Shown here: positions 60,070-64,000 of the stretch, one piece after another
Position numbering within the stretch: position 1 is the first letter of the stretch
Layout of the letters: each line of letters opens with the position of its first letter
NCBI GenBank assembly: GCA_050084985.1
Contig: JBITNC010000001.1
Location: 146,196,001-146,260,000 of the forward strand
DNA length: 64,000 bases
Source of the DNA: Nageia nagi
Lineage: Eukaryota; Pinophyta
Direction: 5' to 3'
Notes under the pieces: generated by a model
Database searches by the model: none
The model's input: only the letters and a program-made list of their open reading frames with translations
Told to the model about the DNA's origin: nothing
Translations under genes and position numbers: made by a program

Positions 60070-63000
60070 AGGAATAATAGACATGATTCAATGGCTAATA
60101 TTTTGGATCATATATAAAACTTTAAACCTAGAAAGGGTTTAATAGTAGAAAAATATCTAAACTTTTTCTTTACTTATTAGATTATAAAATCCCCAAGATT
60201 GTTATTACTTCCTTTTATTACAAATAAAATTCCCATAAATTCAATGGTTTTATTTTGTTGAAGCTACATCCATCACGTATTGGAAAATCAACTTGGCATA
60301 TGAATAAAAGACTATTTGTACAATGATATTCTTTTTTGCAATATGGTTTATTATGTTAATTTACAATATCATATAAATATACATAAATGTTATTATTAAA
60401 TGTTAAATAATATCTCAAAAATATAAGGTACTATTATCATTTAGGTTCCTATTTAAGTAATGGAATACAATATAATTATGTGTGCACTTAATCATTTTCA
60501 ATATGGTATCTAAATAAGTTATTAATATTGAGTGGGGTGAAACAAATCATGTGTTGATGAGATTATCCTCCTACTTATTCATGAGATGAAATTAGATTCT
60601 ATTCCTCTATTATAGGTCAATTTGTAAATAGATATGTAGTTTAGGTGATTTTCTTGTTGTATGTATTTGAGGAAAGATAACAATTTGCATGTTATCCTAA
60701 TGATACAAAGACTCTAGATGTATTTAACAAAAATTATAGAGCAAATGACATTAATAATTGAAGTCTTGATGAAGATCAAACACTGAGGGGGTTTATTATT
60801 TGAGAAATCAAATTGCTATGTATACCTTTATACATTACAATTATTCATGGTGGCTTTATTTTTATTATGGTAGTTATCATGACCCACCTCCTATAGTTGT
60901 AGTTTCCATTATTTTTTAAACTTGCAATCTCTAGTTATAATAGTTACAATCTTGAATGTTATTACTTTAACTTTTAGAATTAGGTAGCTTTCAAGATGAT
61001 GAACAAGTAGTTTTGGTATAGGTTAACACCGAATAACCTTACATTCTATATACTTATGCTCAATTCATGAAATTTTATAAGTTGATGGGTGTGGCAATTT
61101 GACTATTACAAATACTATTATTTTTTTATCTTGATTTTTGCATGAATTGTTCTTGGATTATATTTTTTCATGTATTATAAATAAAAAAAATCTTGTTACT
61201 TCAAATACATGTTTCAATATACTATGAATCTCATATCTACATTTTATCTCAAGACTATTGCATTGATCATAAAGAAAATATTACTTGAGGTATAATCTTT
61301 TGGGATTTATGTTTTACAGACTATTCTAACATTAAAACTAAAAGGTAAAGATAGCATGAATATTGTTTTGACATAAAGGTATTCTCATGTATTTTGTATT
61401 TCATAAGAATATTACATTAAATGGATGGGATGGCTCTAATAGAGATTCTATGTTTACTATGATTTCATGGTTTTTAGACACCTCTTAATGTATTAATACA
61501 TTTAAATCAAGTACTAGCTTTTCATACTTATAGTGTCTATTAACTTAGGATAGGAGATTTTGAGACCAGGATTAATTATTTTATAGCATCTAGATCCTCA
61601 TTACTAATAATATAATATATAGGAAATGTTTGGATACTTTGAATTATGGTATATAGTAATTCATTAGATTTTTTAGGAAATAAACCCTAAGTATATTGGT
61701 TGAAAATTAAAATATTCCGTTATTACTTCCAAAATCATCTAGCTACTTAGGGTGAAGAACTAGGGTTTCACAATCATGGTTGAGGGGAATAAAGCTACAA
61801 ATTTGGCCATAAAATAGGTTTGAACATCATGTCTAGGAGGTGAGTGGGGGTTATTTTCTTCTTTTTATAAGTTTTTATATGTTATCCTTGAAATATCTAT
61901 TATTTTTTAGAGGTTTGGAACTCATTGCTCTTCCTTTCTTTTAGGTATAGTATAAGCATAGGATTTACTTAATACCAATAGCTATGAGGAAAGGAGGGAG
62001 ACAAAGAAAATCATAATATTAGAGGAGAATTTTCCTAGCAACACCTAACTTTTTTATGAGAAGATCTCATAAGGGTTGAAAGACCCAAGGTAAGCTCAAT
62101 GGGAGTCCCTTATAATTTTTTTAGTGTCTTAGCATGATCCTTACTCTCAAATATTTGTATCAAGTTCAAACAATTATAGAAAATATACTATAATATTAAG
62201 GGTATTCATTTTGTATGAAAGTTTGAAAGAATTTAATGAATATAATAATTGGAAATTTAAAACTTATAGGAGTAGAATCATTTTCAAACTCAAAAGATGT
62301 AAATATCTGTTATGGATTCTTCATTATTCAATATTTAGAGTAAGGATTTAATTATAAAGGAAATTATTAGTTTTGTATAATTTATAGTAATCATTACTTG
62401 TGTTGGTAATTCAATTTGAATTTACCCTCTAAATTGTCATATCTTAGTCACAATGTTCATTCTTGTCTTTGACTACTATGTAATTCATCCATTCTTATTT
62501 TTTTATCTTATATATGATTATGATATATTTAAACTCTCTCAAAAATATCACCCTCATAAGCTCAGTATATCAATGGTAGTTGGATTTTGATAGTGAAGAA
62601 TTATTCTTGTATTCTACAAGTGATTCCAGATTGTACTATTGGGTGTAGCTAAGTATAATGTATTATACATAATTACTCAAATATGGTAAATAGGGGTTAA
62701 AATCCTATATTGACTCTTTCGAAGCTCTATACAAAATTAGGTAGTAATGTTCAATAAAATTAATGCTAAATTGATCATTTAATCTCAACTTTTAATATCA
62801 ATTTTATACGATGGCTATGAGTAGAATTGTATTTCTATTTGTTGTATTGAGCTAGTATGTATAGTACACTCTTTAATTACATCAAATTCACATATTCCTT
62901 AGAAAAATACTATATATCTCATCCACAATTATTGGATTGTACTATAGAAAACTATGAGGTTTCTTCGGCATTGTAAAATATCTTGGAGACAATTTGACAA

Positions 63001-64000
63001 AAAAATAATGATGGAATGCAAGCATACAATTCTTAGTTATTTTTTTATCATTTCGTATTGTATATTTATTTAAATAATAATGAAAATTGAAAGTAGATAA
63101 ATACCTTTTTCTACTACTAATAGTGGTATGTTGTAAACATATTAGGCTCAACCAATTATATTCCCATTTAATAAAACTATCTTGTGTTTCTTCATGACTA
63201 GGCATTTGAGTCTTGTATGGTAATCTGATCTTATTCATACAATTTCAAATACTAGGTACTTAGTAAGAACTTTGAGATAAATAATTAGAATGATCTTATT
63301 TCTATTTTTTAATACTTTCAATTTAAGGATATTTATGAATAAATTAAGTATGGTAAAAGGGTAAGAAAAGGCTAAGTAATTGATTATAAAAATTTTTAAT
63401 AGTGGAGGCATTATTAGTTTAGGGATAAGTTTATTTGACAATTAGTGATAGTGCTTATTTCTTATGGACCCCATTAATACAATGAAACAAATAATTACTT
63501 TGGTAAAATCATGGTTAATTTAGATACAAGGAAGCTATTTTTAATTATGTTTCAAATTACTCCAATGATTAAAAATATTTGGTTGTATTAACTTAAAGGT
63601 TTAGAGAATTAAATAATATTGAGATATGATATTGAATTAAAAATTAGTCTAGACTTTTAGCATACATCTAATATTGGAAAAATCATAAAATAATATCATA
63701 AAATCATGTTGCATTATGTTCAAGGGTTCAATTTACTTTATTTATCATCTAAGAAGATAAGAATGAGTATTGGGAATCATTGAAGTTACAATACAAGTAG
63801 ATTCTTCTCATATGGTCCTATCTTATGTAATTTACATATATGATGAGAAATCTATTACAAGTCAAGATCCTATTGGGGTATACTATGAAGTTAAGAATAG
63901 GTTTATATATGGATAGACTTTATTCTACCAAATATACATTGAAAGTAGATGAACTTGATTGGCATTTTCTTATTGATTTAATGTTAAAATAATGAAAACA
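60070..64000. other. AT-rich stretch without recognised feature
   Basis: No retroelement motif, SINE head or gene could be supported on either strand. Short frames at 62,942-63,238 and 63,235-63,441 (minus) have no signature. Confidence 0.5.

Noticed and set aside
1-64000. CRISPR-like arrays
   Set aside because: No set of short, evenly spaced identical repeats with unique spacers was found; the tandem repeats seen are contiguous or degenerate, and the DNA is eukaryotic in character.

Overview
The window looks like nuclear DNA of a land plant with a large, repeat-filled, AT-rich genome. No bacterial-style gene organisation, rRNA or canonical tRNA gene is visible. Nearly all recognisable coding signal is decayed reverse-transcribing elements: Ty1/Copia LTR retrotransposons, LINEs, tRNA-derived SINE heads and one very small TRIM/SMART-type element. 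Low GC, CpG scarcity in the transposon DNA and frequent in-frame stops suggest long-term deamination of methylated cytosine. A low-GC gymnosperm such as a gnetophyte would fit, but that is a guess from composition, not an identification. No intact protein-coding gene could be defended.

Layout. 1-2.4 kb: AT-rich, one SINE head. 2.4-3.6 kb (minus): a broken single-copy-like gene, possibly F-box-associated. 3.6-9.04 kb: two diverged tandem copies (about 2.7 kb each) of its 5' flank; the first carries a GC-richer, exon-like insert. 9.9-14.7 kb (minus): Copia A with both LTRs and gag-IN-RT-RNase H remnants. 18.17-19.25 kb: a recent extra copy of part of Copia B. 19.76-25.78 kb (minus): Copia B with LTRs, a good primer-binding site and a long leader holding a SINE head. 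26.3-28.4 kb (plus): LINE C interrupted by a large compound microsatellite.

29-46.2 kb is a nested and rearranged cluster. A plus-strand LINE (D) was split by a minus-strand Copia (C, with LTRs of over 2 kb). Next to it lay a plus-strand Copia (D). An inversion of about 6 kb (about 29,470-35,515) then cut the RNase H region of Copia D and the 3' LTR of Copia C; matching halves of both are found at the two breakpoints. A 242-bp TRIM with LTRs, primer-binding site, polypurine tract and near-perfect 5-bp target duplication sits inside the right half of LINE D.

46.2-47.15 kb (plus): a second, deleted and inverted copy of the 2.4-kb gene with part of its promoter. 48-52.6 kb: a 118-bp near-perfect hairpin, two SINE heads and a degenerate minisatellite. 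52.6-55.3 kb: primer-binding site and gag of a fifth Copia (E). 56.7-58.15 kb (minus): LINE E. 58.2-64 kb: AT-rich DNA with one unrecognised 127-codon ORF.

The window holds no evident working pathway. Its interest lies in the readable history: gene decay with promoter duplication, nested insertions, an inversion with both ends identifiable, and a minimal LTR element.
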